A stretch of 36,900 bases of DNA from Desulfosporosinus sp. (GTDB lineage Bacteria > Bacillota > Desulfitobacteriia > Desulfitobacteriales > Desulfitobacteriaceae): NCBI GenBank assembly GCA_003513495.1, contig DOPM01000038.1, positions 210,330 to 247,229 of the forward strand. Reading direction: 5' to 3'. Of this stretch, positions 23,075-30,889 are shown piece by piece. The notes under the pieces are model-generated. The model saw only the letters and a list, made by a program, of their open reading frames with translations. It was not told where the DNA came from and made no database searches. Both the position numbers and the translations under genes were made by a program. How positions within the stretch are numbered: position 1 is the stretch's first letter; the number at the start of each line of letters is the position of its first letter.

Positions 23075-23628
23075 ACTTCCATGATTTCGCTTTCCTTTGC
23101 TTCCATGACACGTTCGATTTCTTTTATCATTTTATCAGTCATTTTCTGTACGTCTTCTTGGGCACGTTTGACCTCATCCTCTGAAGCCTCGTGATCCTTT
23201 TCTAATTTCTTCAACTGATCGTTGACATCCCGACGTACGTTTCGAACTGCGACACGTGCATCTTCTGCCTTCTTTTTTACAGCCTTCACTAGTTCGACAC
23301 GCCGTTCTGAGGTGAGCTGAGGAATCATGAGACGAATCACATTACCATCACTTGAAGGATTAAGCCCCAGATCGGATTTCATGATTGCCTTTTCAATGGC
23401 CGGAAGAACGGATCTGTCCCAAGGCTGAATCATCAGCATTCGGGCTTCCGGCGCAGACACATTCGCCAGTTGATTAATAGGGGTTGGAGTTCCATAATAT
23501 TCAACCATGACCTTGTCTAAGACACTTGGATTGGCACGGCCCGCACGAATAGAGGTGTATTCTCTGCGTAAGGCATCAATACCCTTATGCATCCGCTCGT
23601 CCGCGTCATTAATCACTTCTGAAATCAT
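23071..23628 (-). CDS. frr: Ribosome recycling factor
   Basis: 185 residues, exact family length. With EF-G it splits the post-termination ribosome. Signature segments: 'LRREYTSIRAGRANPSVLDKVMVEYYG' near the N-terminus, 'MIQPWDRSVLPAIEKAI', 'GLNPSSDGNVIRLMIPQLTSERR', and the long C-terminal helix 'VRNVRRDVNDQLKK'. The ATG shares one base with the pyrH stop (TAATG), and its own stop overlaps the following small gene. Confidence 0.97.
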   Translation of the reverse strand: MISEVINDADERMHKGIDALRREYTSIRAGRANPSVLDKVMVEYYGTPTPINQLANVSAPEARMLMIQPWDRSVLPAIEKAIMKSDLGLNPSSDGNVIRLMIPQLTSERRVELVKAVKKKAEDARVAVRNVRRDVNDQLKKLEKDHEASEDEVKRAQEDVQKMTDKMIKEIERVMEAKESEIMEV

Positions 23629-24350
23629 TAAGTATCCCTCCCAACATATGTTCCAATTGACTCTCCCAGGACAACCCGGCGGATATTACCCTGTTTCGTA
23701 AGGTCAAACACTATAACCGGAATATTATTATCCATACAAAGTGAGGTGGCCGTGGAATCCATCACACCCAACCCTCGACTTAGGACATCCAAATAGCTTA
23801 AGCGCTCGAATCTCTTAGCATCAGGATTGATCATGGGATCTGAGTCGTATACTCCATCCACTCGTTTAGCCATCAAAATGACATCCGCTTCAATCTCTGC
23901 AGCTCTTAACGCAGCCGTAGTATCTGTTGAAAAGTAAGGATTGCCTGTTCCAGCAGCAAAGATTACGATACGCCCTTTTTCCATATGTCGGATAGCTCGA
24001 CGGCGAATATAAGGTTCAGCGACCTGTCGCATTTCAATTGCTGACAAAACACGGGTATCTGATCCAGCTTTTTCTAAAGCATCCTGTAAGGCTAAGGCAT
24101 TCATCACTGTTGCCAACATCCCCATATAATCTGCTTGAGCCCGATCCATGCCTTGTGCACTGCCTGTAATACCACGCCATAAGTTTCCCCCACCAACAAC
24201 TAGGCTCACTTCAACTCCCATTTCAAGGATTTGTCCCACCTGCTCTGCAACGGAAACCAGCATATCATGTTGAAGGCCAAACCCTTGATTACCTGCAAGG
24301 GCTTCTCCACTTATCTTAAGGACAACTCGTTTATACCGTGGCTTTTCCAT
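23628..24350 (-). CDS. pyrH: UMP kinase
   Basis: 240 residues. It phosphorylates UMP to UDP in pyrimidine nucleotide synthesis; bacterial UMP kinases are hexamers regulated by GTP and UTP. It belongs to the amino-acid kinase fold: 'RVVLKISGEALAG' at the start, 'VSLVVGGGNLWRG', 'DYMGMLATVMNALAL', 'IFAAGTGNPYFSTDTTAALRA' and 'AKRVDGVYDSDP'. It comes after a transcription terminator and a ~300-nt structured leader, so it seems to start its own transcript with frr. Confidence 0.97.
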   Translation of the reverse strand: MEKPRYKRVVLKISGEALAGNQGFGLQHDMLVSVAEQVGQILEMGVEVSLVVGGGNLWRGITGSAQGMDRAQADYMGMLATVMNALALQDALEKAGSDTRVLSAIEMRQVAEPYIRRRAIRHMEKGRIVIFAAGTGNPYFSTDTTAALRAAEIEADVILMAKRVDGVYDSDPMINPDAKRFERLSYLDVLSRGLGVMDSTATSLCMDNNIPVIVFDLTKQGNIRRVVLGESIGTYVGRDT

Positions 24351-24660
24351 GGATTAACCTCCATCAATCTAATTATCCGATGACTACCAGCCGTAAGACC
24401 CCCATCTTCTATAAGTACGAAAGTATCCAGTGACGAAACCCGGGTTAGGGTTTCGCCCAAGCCGCCTGCTCCAAAGAAAAGCATAACGGCGCAGGTTGCT
24501 TTCGCCGAACCGCAAACTACACAGAACAACTTCGCGGTGAGGATGAGATAACGGCTGCTACGTCCCTGGATAAGTTCTTCTAAGCTTCAGCTGGAGTAAG
24601 TATTCCTTTTAGGCAAACTCCATCTGAAGCTAAGAATCACTTGATCCTAAATAGAAAACC
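24351..24660 (-). promoter_or_regulatory. Hairpin-rich leader upstream of pyrH, family not recognised
   Basis: About 300 nt between the tsf terminator and pyrH have no credible gene. On minus there are: a ~20-bp stem with two mismatches (24635-24616 with 24596-24577); an ACCGC/GCGGT hairpin extended by GAA/TTT; a GGTT/AACC stem; and a hairpin GGGCGAAACCC.../GGGTTTCG with 8 perfect pairs (about 24454-24433). A possible promoter TTGGAA-18-TAGGAT (24673-24644) starts it. It does not match the consensus of any riboswitch or T-box that I know, though CCGTTATC recalls a T-box stem. Function unknown. Confidence 0.45.
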
Positions 24661-24669
24661 TTTCACATT

Positions 24670-24697
24670 CCAAAAAGAGAACACCGGGGTGTTCTCT
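24670..24697 (-). terminator. Terminator after tsf
   Basis: On minus, AGAGAACACC (24697-24688) and GGTGTTCTCT (24685-24676) pair perfectly over 10 bp with a CC centre, followed by TTTTG. It separates rpsB-tsf from pyrH. Confidence 0.9.
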
Positions 24698-24715
24698 AGA
24701 TGATGGCTAGGTCAC

Positions 24716-25369
24716 TTATCGATTTAGTTCTTTCATAACTTCTGCAGCAAAATCATCCTGCCGTTTTTCGATACCTGCACCTAACTCATAACGAGTGAAT
24801 CGACGAATCACAATACGTTCACCAATTTTAGCGGTCTTATCTAAGACGAGTTCGCTAATGCTCTTATCTGGATCTTTAACAAAGGCTTGTTCTAATAAAC
24901 ATACTTCTTTGTAGTACTTTTCAATTCTGCCCTCGACCATCTTTTCAATGATCTTTTCAGGTTTTCCTTCATTAAGGGCTTGAGCTTTCAAGATATCTCT
25001 CTCGTGTTGGAGCACATCAGCAGGAACCTCTTCCTTGCTTAAGTATTGTGGGTTTGCTGCAGCAATGTGCATACCAATATCACGAACTAGTGCTTTAAAT
25101 TCATCTCCACGTGCAACAAAGTCGGTCTCGCAGTTTACTTCAAGCAATACGCCGATTCGTCCACCGCCATGAATATAGGACTCAATTGTTCCTTCCGCGG
25201 CAACACGAGCTCCTTTTTTTGCGGCAGCAGCTAATCCTTTCTCACGGAGAAAATCACAAGCTTTTTCCATTTCTCCACCACATTCTGTTAGGGCCTTTTT
25301 GCAATCCATCATGCCTGCCCCGGTCCGTTCTCTAAGCTCTTTTACTAGAGCCGCAGTTACCTCTGCCAT
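24716..25369 (-). CDS. tsf: Elongation factor Ts
   Basis: 217 residues, the short form common in Clostridia (E. coli and Bacillus forms are longer). It regenerates EF-Tu-GTP. The N-terminal UBA-like domain and signature are clear: 'VKELRERTGAGMMDCKKALTECGG' and 'GLAAAAKKGARVAAEG'. The core 'GVLLEVNCETDFVARGDEF' follows, and a C-terminal part with 'FTRYELGAGIEKRQDDFAAEV'. It is followed by a strong terminator and separated from rpsB by ~350 bp carrying repeats. Confidence 0.97.
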   Translation of the reverse strand: MAEVTAALVKELRERTGAGMMDCKKALTECGGEMEKACDFLREKGLAAAAKKGARVAAEGTIESYIHGGGRIGVLLEVNCETDFVARGDEFKALVRDIGMHIAAANPQYLSKEEVPADVLQHERDILKAQALNEGKPEKIIEKMVEGRIEKYYKEVCLLEQAFVKDPDKSISELVLDKTAKIGERIVIRRFTRYELGAGIEKRQDDFAAEVMKELNR

Positions 25370-25388
25370 TGTGTTAACCTCCTAATAT

Positions 25389-25423
25389 CGATGCACGAAG
25401 CTCGAGGCGCGAGGCACGATATT
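25389..25423. repeat. Heptamer array E, upstream of tsf
   Basis: Plus units CGATGCA, CGAAGCT, CGAGGCG, CGAGGCA, CGATATT, directly upstream of the tsf ribosome-binding site. With array F it brackets 25389-25720 (332 bp). Confidence 0.85.
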
Positions 25424-25549
25424 AAATCTATGCTCGATGCTCAACATCAACGCGCACTATAGTTATGTGTTCTATGAAACCTTATAAGTATAAGAAAACC
25501 TCATCTGCGCTACGTTCCTTATGCAAACCATCCTTGCGAAACGAAGGCT

Positions 25550-25579
25550 TGTCATTCTGAACGCAGTGAAGAATCTATC
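25550..25579. repeat. Dispersed-repeat-like segment (TGTCATTCTGA...GAAGAATCT)
   Basis: TGTCATTCTGA-ACGCAGTGAAGAATCT closely resembles a short sequence (CATTCTGAGCG-AGCGAAGAATCT) that I recall as common in intergenic DNA of many bacteria. It lies inside the tsf-rpsB gap between arrays E and F. The rest of this ~350-bp gap shows no gene. Confidence 0.55.
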
Positions 25580-25685
25580 CCGCTTTGTCCGGAAACTTTG
25601 GGTTAAAACGAAAGATTATTCTGTAAGTTAAACGGTCATGTAAAGGGAGTCTCAAAACTTAATGCGTCAGATATTATGAAATATG

Positions 25686-25722
25686 CGAGGTTCGAACTTC
25701 GAGCTTCGAACCTCGCACTTCG
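25686..25722. repeat. Heptamer array F, directly after rpsB, forming a strong hairpin
   Basis: Plus units CGAGGTT, CGAACTT, CGAGCTT, CGAACCT, CGCACTT and a sixth CG in phase at 25721. CGAGGTTCGAA and TTCGAACCTCG form an 11-bp inverted repeat, so the transcript folds. It begins at the rpsB stop codon; there is no T-run. Confidence 0.9.
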
Positions 25723-25723
25723 C

Positions 25724-26446
25724 TTACGCTTCGACTGCTTCTCCAGCTTCCTCTTCTTCTTCGTTCCCCTGTTGTCCCTCGATAATAGCATCAGCCATTT
25801 TTCCGGTTAATAACTTAACAGCACGAATGGCGTCATCATTAGCTGGAATAACAACATCGATTTCATCTGGGTCGCAGTTCGTATCGACTATTGCCACAAT
25901 AGGAATATGCAAACGGCGTGCTTCCGCAACAGCAATGCGCTCTTTGCGTGGATCTACGATAAATAGAGCATCTGGGAGTTTCTTCATATTCTTAATACCA
26001 CCCAGGAAGCGCTCCAGTTTTTCCATCTCATGACGCAGTGCCGAAACTTCTTTTTTAGTAAGAACTTCGAAAACACCTTCTGCCTCCATACGTTCCAAAA
26101 CACGTAAACGATCAACTCGTTTTTGAATGGTTTGGAAGTTGGTCAGCATTCCGCCAAGCCAACGTTCGTTGACAAAGTACATACCGCAACGTGCAGCTTC
26201 ATCTTTGACAGACTCTTGTGCTTGTTTCTTGGTACCTACAAACAGCATGGTACCCCCTTCAGTCGCAAGATTCCTAACAAAGTTGTAGGCCTCATCTACC
26301 TTTTTTACGGTCTTTTGTAAATCGATAATGTAGATCCCGTTGCGCTCAGTAAAAATATAGCGCGCCATCTTAGGATTCCACCGACGAGTTTGGTGTCCAA
26401 AGTGAACACCCGCTTCAAGCAATTGTTTCATAGAAATGACAGCCAT
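25724..26446 (-). CDS. rpsB: 30S ribosomal protein S2
   Basis: 240 residues from the ATG at 26446 (MAVISMKQLLEAGVHFGHQTRRW...). The upstream frame to 26518 lies in the leader hairpin and adds residues foreign to the family; AGTAGGT lies 8 nt before the chosen ATG. S2 signatures: 'GVHFGHQTRRWNPKM', 'YIFTERNGIYIIDLQKT', 'FVNERWLGGMLTNFQT', and 'IPIVAIVDTNCDPDEIDVVIPANDDAIRA'. The C-terminus is an acidic Glu/Ala tail, common in Firmicutes S2. First gene of its transcript. Confidence 0.97.
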   Translation of the reverse strand: MAVISMKQLLEAGVHFGHQTRRWNPKMARYIFTERNGIYIIDLQKTVKKVDEAYNFVRNLATEGGTMLFVGTKKQAQESVKDEAARCGMYFVNERWLGGMLTNFQTIQKRVDRLRVLERMEAEGVFEVLTKKEVSALRHEMEKLERFLGGIKNMKKLPDALFIVDPRKERIAVAEARRLHIPIVAIVDTNCDPDEIDVVIPANDDAIRAVKLLTGKMADAIIEGQQGNEEEEEAGEAVEA

Positions 26447-26497
26447 TTGTAAATACCTACTTTCTTTTTGTTTGTTCCGCCGCAGGTTCATCTCAAA

Positions 26498-26529
26498 GTG
26501 CCCCTTGCCTCCCGACAAGGAACCGGCAC
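26498..26529 (-). promoter_or_regulatory. Hairpin in the rpsB leader, possible autoregulatory site
   Basis: On minus, GTGCC/GGCAC (26529-26525 and 26502-26498) encloses CCTTG/CAAGG (26520-26516 and 26507-26503) with a one-sided GGTT bulge. It is in the ~120-nt leader between promoter and rpsB. S2 autogenous control is known in E. coli; this link is inference. Confidence 0.5.
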
Positions 26530-26569
26530 CTTCATCCCACTGCGTGTGTCATTTAATCACACTGTTACT

Positions 26570-26598
26570 AGATTAGCATATTATTAGTAGCTTTGCAA
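26570..26598 (-). promoter_or_regulatory. Predicted rpsB promoter
   Basis: TTGCAA (26598-26593), a 17-bp spacer and TAATCT (26575-26570) on minus, ~120 bp before rpsB and just after the small membrane gene. Confidence 0.65.
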
Positions 26599-26634
26599 CG
26601 AAATCTACGCTTTTAAACTGCTGATAGAGTCCAC

Positions 26635-27087
26635 TTAATTAGCATACCTTGAAAGATTTGAACGTATATCGTATTGCTCAATAAAAATCTCCAAATCACT
26701 CATAAGTTCGGGAAAGGGGAAATAGAATTCACTTACATAGTACAAATCCTCACTCGTCCGAATCTGAGCAATTTCCTGCCCTTTATCATCGAAATAAAAG
26801 GCAACCCGCCGAATATCCTTCGGTTCAAGAATCCGCTCACCCAGCAGCGAACGGAAGACAATTTGATTACCATTAATGATAATACGTTTGCTCTTGCCTA
26901 CGACCCACAAGGTGATGATTCCAAGTCCTGAAATCACATAGATTCCTATGAGCACCCTTAGTTCCAGGGCTGGTAACTTGCTGAAAGCATGTATTCCTCC
27001 AACAATTAGAGGATATAGGATAAGAAAGATGAGGCCCGGAATTATTAGGGGGCTTAGTTGGTAAACATAATCATGTTCTTCCATCAA
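26635..27087 (-). CDS. Small membrane protein with a PH-like domain, behind codY
   Basis: 150 residues. Two membrane helices (~11-30 and ~43-63) are followed by a short beta-rich domain: 'KRIIINGNQIVFRSLLGERILEPKDIRRVAF' resembles bacterial PH-domain (YdbT/YobB-like) proteins. The fold match is by pattern only, so moderate certainty. Start choice is ATG at 27087 or the second Met at 27084. It lies 14 bp after codY, so it is probably cotranscribed with xerC-hslVU-codY. Function unknown. Confidence 0.7.
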   Translation of the reverse strand: MMEEHDYVYQLSPLIIPGLIFLILYPLIVGGIHAFSKLPALELRVLIGIYVISGLGIITLWVVGKSKRIIINGNQIVFRSLLGERILEPKDIRRVAFYFDDKGQEIAQIRTSEDLYYVSEFYFPFPELMSDLEIFIEQYDIRSNLSRYAN

Positions 27088-27101
27088 ATACCTCCTACGG
27101 C

Positions 27102-27893
27102 CTATTTCATGTGTTTAGTCTGTTTCTCTAGTTCATCTAACAGGTAATCGTTTAGAACCCGAATATAAGTTCCTTTCATCCCTAAGGACTTTGACTCAAT
27201 CACGCCGGCAGATTCAAATTTTCTGAGGGCATTAACGATCACGGAACGAGTAATCCCCACTCGATCAGCAATTTTGCTTGCAACTAAAAGTCCTTCTCCG
27301 CCGCCCAGCTCTGCGAAAATATGCTCAACTGCTTCAAGTTCGGAATACGACAAAGTCCCTACAGCAATTTGGACCGCTGCTTTTTTACGTGCTTCTTCTT
27401 CGGCACGTTCTGCTTTTACTCGCAAAATTTCCATCCCCACAACGGTTGCTCCATATTCGGCAAGTACAAGATCGTCCTCATTAAATTCTACATCATATTT
27501 AGCGAGCATAAGTGTCCCGACGCGTTCCCCTCCACCTAAGATTGGCACAGTTGTTGTCAGTTTATTAGTGAAACCACAGGCTTCATTACTATTAAAGATA
27601 CAACCATTGGCAACTTGGGTTGTATTTGTGGTTGTTCCGGTAACTTTCATAAGCCCCTCGTTGTAACTTTCTGGAAAACGCTCGGAATGGATCACGATTT
27701 CTTCCATGATTCCACAGGCAAAGCCCTCCATAAAACTATACCCGAGGATCTTTCCTCGTCGTCCTACAATATAGCAGTTAGAAGTCACTGCTTGCCCGAG
27801 GACTTTTGCCATTTCCTCAAAATCAACTGGATTACCCGCAGCACGTTGTATTAACTTATTGATTGATCTCGTTTTTTCTAGTAATGATGCCAT
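27102..27893 (-). CDS. codY: Global transcriptional regulator CodY
   Basis: 263 residues, normal length. CodY is a dimeric GAF-plus-winged-helix repressor/activator that senses branched-chain amino acids and GTP and adjusts metabolism to starvation. The GAF ligand domain occupies ~1-155 (MASLLEKTRSINKLIQ...); the DNA-binding helix-turn-helix is at ~203-222, 'ASKIADRVGITRSVIVNALRKFESAGVIESKSLGMKGTYIRV', ending in the typical KGTYI. The ATG has AGGAGG about 10 nt upstream. It follows hslU as in Bacillus (codV-clpQ-clpY-codY). It may control the nearby amino-acid genes, but no strong CodY box was seen there. Confidence 0.97.
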   Translation of the reverse strand: MASLLEKTRSINKLIQRAAGNPVDFEEMAKVLGQAVTSNCYIVGRRGKILGYSFMEGFACGIMEEIVIHSERFPESYNEGLMKVTGTTTNTTQVANGCIFNSNEACGFTNKLTTTVPILGGGERVGTLMLAKYDVEFNEDDLVLAEYGATVVGMEILRVKAERAEEEARKKAAVQIAVGTLSYSELEAVEHIFAELGGGEGLLVASKIADRVGITRSVIVNALRKFESAGVIESKSLGMKGTYIRVLNDYLLDELEKQTKHMK

Positions 27894-27956
27894 AATTTTG
27901 CATCCTCCTTTTAGTTACTATTTTTAAGATAGACATATCTTTTAAAACAACATTTG

Positions 27957-29342
27957 TTACAGAATATAGCGAGCTAAATCTTGGTTTCGAATAACATTTC
28001 CTAGACGATGCTCGACATATTCACGATTAATGGTCACCGTGTAATCATCCGGTAGTTCTGAGGCTTCAAAGGATAATTCTTCAAGTACTTTTTCCACAAT
28101 TGTGTGGAGTCGACGGGCACCGATGTTTTCTGTACTGGAATTAACTTTGTAGGCGACTTCTGCCAATTCATCAATAGCATTCTCTGTAAATTCTACGTTT
28201 ATCCCTTCAGTTCCCAATAAAGCACTGTACTGTTTAATGAGGGATGATTGAGGTTCTGTAAGTATACGTTTAAAATCCGCAACACTTAGGGACTCAAGTT
28301 CAACACGAATTGGAAATCTGCCCTGGAGTTCGGGGATCAGGTCCGATGGTTTACTGACATGGAACGCTCCAGCTGCAATAAATAGAATATGATCAGTTTT
28401 AACAGGACCATACTTGGTTACGATAGTAGATCCCTCAACAATTGGAAGGATGTCACGTTGGACGCCCCCTCTGGAGACATCTGCACCGCTAGAGTTTTCC
28501 CGTCCCGCGATTTTATCAATTTCATCCAAGAATACTATTCCTTCTTGTTCAGTTCTTCGAATTGCTTCCTGAACCGCTTCATCATGGTCTATTAAATTTT
28601 GAGCTTCTTCTTGGATCAAGATTTTTCGTGCTTCGCGTACTGTCACTTTTCTCTTTTTGTGTCGCTTGGGAAGCATCCCAGACATCATATCTTGAATATT
28701 TAGGCCCATCTCCATCATGTTATTGTTGCCCAGCATATCGGAAAGCGGCATGCTTTCTTCAACTGAAATGTCGATAACCTTTTCTTCAAGATCCCCGCGT
28801 TCTAAGTGTTCCCTTACAATTTTGCGTTCTTTTTCTATCTCTGGAGTTACTTGAGGTTCTTTTTCTTGATTTGCTGACTGCCCGAATAACATTTGAAAGG
28901 GGTTGTTTGATGAACTCTCAGTACGCTTTTCTGGAACAAGCAACTCAAGTAACCGTTTTTCGGCATTGATTGCTGCCTGAGCCTGAACCTGTTCCATCCG
29001 CTCGGCCTTGACCATCCGCAGGGATATTTCGACTAAATCACGAATGATGGATTCCACATCCCGGCCTACATAACCAACTTCTGTAAACTTAGTTGCTTCG
29101 ATCTTGATAAACGGGGCTTTTACCAGCTTTGCCAGACGCCGTGCTATCTCTGTCTTACCAACACCCGTTGGACCTATCATCAAGATGTTTTTAGGTATAA
29201 CCTCTTCTTGCAACTGCTCTGACAAACAAGAACGTCGGTAACGATTACGTAAAGCAACGGCAACAGCCTTTTTAGCTGTATTTTGTCCAATTATATACCG
29301 ATCCAATTCATGGACAATTTCACGCGGAGTCAAGTGATCCAT
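27957..29342 (-). CDS. hslU: HslU (ClpY) unfoldase ATPase of the HslUV protease
   Basis: 461 residues from the ATG at 29342; an in-frame GTG at 29348 lies inside the ribosome-binding region. It unfolds proteins and feeds them to HslV. Walker A is GPTGVGKTEIARRLAKL (~56-72), Walker B is VFLDEIDKI, and the I-domain insertion spans ~110-235 (variable, Q/E-rich). The C-terminus ends with ARYIL, the tail that inserts into HslV. It follows hslV by 12 bp and is followed by codY after 63 bp. That gap contains a small AAGATA/TATCTT hairpin that may cause partial termination. Confidence 0.97.
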   Translation of the reverse strand: MDHLTPREIVHELDRYIIGQNTAKKAVAVALRNRYRRSCLSEQLQEEVIPKNILMIGPTGVGKTEIARRLAKLVKAPFIKIEATKFTEVGYVGRDVESIIRDLVEISLRMVKAERMEQVQAQAAINAEKRLLELLVPEKRTESSSNNPFQMLFGQSANQEKEPQVTPEIEKERKIVREHLERGDLEEKVIDISVEESMPLSDMLGNNNMMEMGLNIQDMMSGMLPKRHKKRKVTVREARKILIQEEAQNLIDHDEAVQEAIRRTEQEGIVFLDEIDKIAGRENSSGADVSRGGVQRDILPIVEGSTIVTKYGPVKTDHILFIAAGAFHVSKPSDLIPELQGRFPIRVELESLSVADFKRILTEPQSSLIKQYSALLGTEGINVEFTENAIDELAEVAYKVNSSTENIGARRLHTIVEKVLEELSFEASELPDDYTVTINREYVEHRLGNVIRNQDLARYIL

Positions 29343-29354
29343 AGTCACACCCCC

Positions 29355-29888
29355 TTATAACTCTTCGACAATAATTTGTTCATTAGTATATACACATATT
29401 GAGGCAGCAACCAGCATGGCTTCTTGGACAATTTCCCTTGTTGGTAAATCTGAATGCTTCGCCAAGGCGCGAGCGGCTGCTAATGCATAGTTCCCCCCGG
29501 ATCCAATGGCCGCAATACCATCATCCGGTTCGATCACTTCACCTGAACCACTTACGATCAAAAGGTTTTTCGCGTCAGCAACTAGAAGTAACGCTTCGAG
29601 ATTCCTTAACATTTTGTCTGTTCGCCATTCTTTGGCCAATTCTACGGCTGAACGCTGAAGATTTCCATGGTATTCTTCGAGTTTTTGCTCAAACTTATCA
29701 AATAGAGTAAACGCATCCGCAACGGATCCGGCAAACCCTGCAATGACTTTTCCATGAAATAAACGACGAACTTTGCGGGCCGTATGTTTCATAATAGTCG
29801 CCTGACCCATTGTTACTTGACCGTCACCCGCGATAGCTACGTGTTCTCCTTTTTTCACAGCGACAATAGTTGTTGCATGAAACATCAT
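29355..29888 (-). CDS. hslV: HslV (ClpQ) protease subunit
   Basis: 177 residues. It forms the proteolytic double ring of HslUV. The core 'TTIVAVKKGEHVAIAGDGQVTMG' is clear and the family is certain. The N-terminus reads MMFHATT. Mature HslV needs a free N-terminal Thr (Ser in Bacillus ClpQ, which begins MSSFHATT). Here the Ser is missing, so a five-residue propeptide (MMFHA, or four if starting at Met2) would have to be removed to expose Thr6. xerC lies upstream and hslU downstream. Confidence 0.96.
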   Translation of the reverse strand: MMFHATTIVAVKKGEHVAIAGDGQVTMGQATIMKHTARKVRRLFHGKVIAGFAGSVADAFTLFDKFEQKLEEYHGNLQRSAVELAKEWRTDKMLRNLEALLLVADAKNLLIVSGSGEVIEPDDGIAAIGSGGNYALAAARALAKHSDLPTREIVQEAMLVAASICVYTNEQIIVEEL

Positions 29889-29972
29889 CGAACCCCCTTT
29901 GATTTAAGTTTACTAGGGCCATTTCGGCATGTCAAGTTGAATTGTAGGTAATTTACATTTTTTTGTGAAAAT

Positions 29973-30887
29973 TTATGGTAACTCCTCCTTGTTAACTACT
30001 TTTGCACGAGGATGAGCCAGGGTAAAGACTTCTTTTAGTCGTTCACGGGTTAAATGCGTGTAGATTTGAGTGGAGGAAAGTTTCTTGTGTCCCAATAACT
30101 CTTGAACACTTCTTAAGTCCGCTCCCCCGTCTAATAAATGAGTAGCAAAGGAATGACGCAGCATATGTGGATTTACATGTTGTTCCAAACTAATCTTACC
30201 GACAAGTTTGTCTAGGATTCTGCGGACAGATCGTTCAGATAACCGAGTTCCTTGATAATTAAGCAAAAGAGCTTGATGTTGATCTACACGTCTTGTTAGG
30301 TAGGTTTTGATGGCTCGGATAGCATAGTTTGTTACCGGAATTACCCGCTCTTTACTTCCCTTCCCAAGAACTCGAATCAACCCGCTGTCTAAATCAATAG
30401 ACTCTCGATTTAAGCCGACTAATTCACTAACCCTTAGGCCTGAGCCATAAAGAAGCTCTAGAATGACTCTATCTCTGCAGCCTAATATATCCTTATCGTC
30501 TGGAGCACTAAGCAGCCCCTCAACCTGATCTTGATAAAGAAAATGCGGAAGTTTGCGCCCTAGCTTTGGACTGGCCACCCGCTGAACAGGATTATTTAGC
30601 AGGATATCTTTATGGCATAAGAACTTGAAAAACGAGCGCAGTGCAGCCAGCTTACGGGCCATACTTTTTCTCGCTAATCCATGGTCTGACAGAACACCTA
30701 GAAAACTACGAACAATATATATATCAATCTGGTCTACTGTCAGTGTTTCTGGCTCTTGATTAAGTTCTGATGAAGCAAATCTAAAAAACTGATTAAGGTC
30801 GGTTTGATAGGCAATTAACGTATAGTCTGAACGATTTTGGGAAGATTGATGGCCCACAAATAAACTTAACGCTTCATCAACGAGCAT
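29973..30887 (-). CDS. xerC: Tyrosine recombinase XerC (CodV)
   Basis: 304 residues. It resolves chromosome dimers at dif with a XerD partner. The N-terminal SAM-like domain (~1-95) is followed by the catalytic domain with a full set of residues: R152 (GSGLRVSEL), K176 (LGKGSKERVIP), H241 and R244 (HMLRHSFATH), H267 (LLGHKKL) and nucleophile Y276 (TQIYTHL). The position, next to hslV, identifies it as the CodV/XerC type rather than a phage integrase. The ATG is 2 bp before the trmFO stop. Confidence 0.95.
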   Translation of the reverse strand: MLVDEALSLFVGHQSSQNRSDYTLIAYQTDLNQFFRFASSELNQEPETLTVDQIDIYIVRSFLGVLSDHGLARKSMARKLAALRSFFKFLCHKDILLNNPVQRVASPKLGRKLPHFLYQDQVEGLLSAPDDKDILGCRDRVILELLYGSGLRVSELVGLNRESIDLDSGLIRVLGKGSKERVIPVTNYAIRAIKTYLTRRVDQHQALLLNYQGTRLSERSVRRILDKLVGKISLEQHVNPHMLRHSFATHLLDGGADLRSVQELLGHKKLSSTQIYTHLTRERLKEVFTLAHPRAKVVNKEELP

Positions 30888-30889
30888 AG

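Noticed and set aside
24311..24529. 72-residue minus frame before pyrH
   Set aside because: It overlaps the pyrH start, has no recognisable domain and lies in a hairpin-rich leader.
24351..24660. T-box or lysine riboswitch upstream of pyrH
   Set aside because: CCGTTATC and some loop bases recall these classes, but the T-box sequence (GGGTGG) and the lysine aptamer core are absent.
27274..27666. 130-residue plus frame opposite codY
   Set aside because: It is antisense to a well-conserved gene, with no start signal and no domain.
27925..27945. Terminator between hslU and codY
   Set aside because: The AAGATA/TATCTT stem is only 6 A/T-rich bp, too weak to claim as a terminator.
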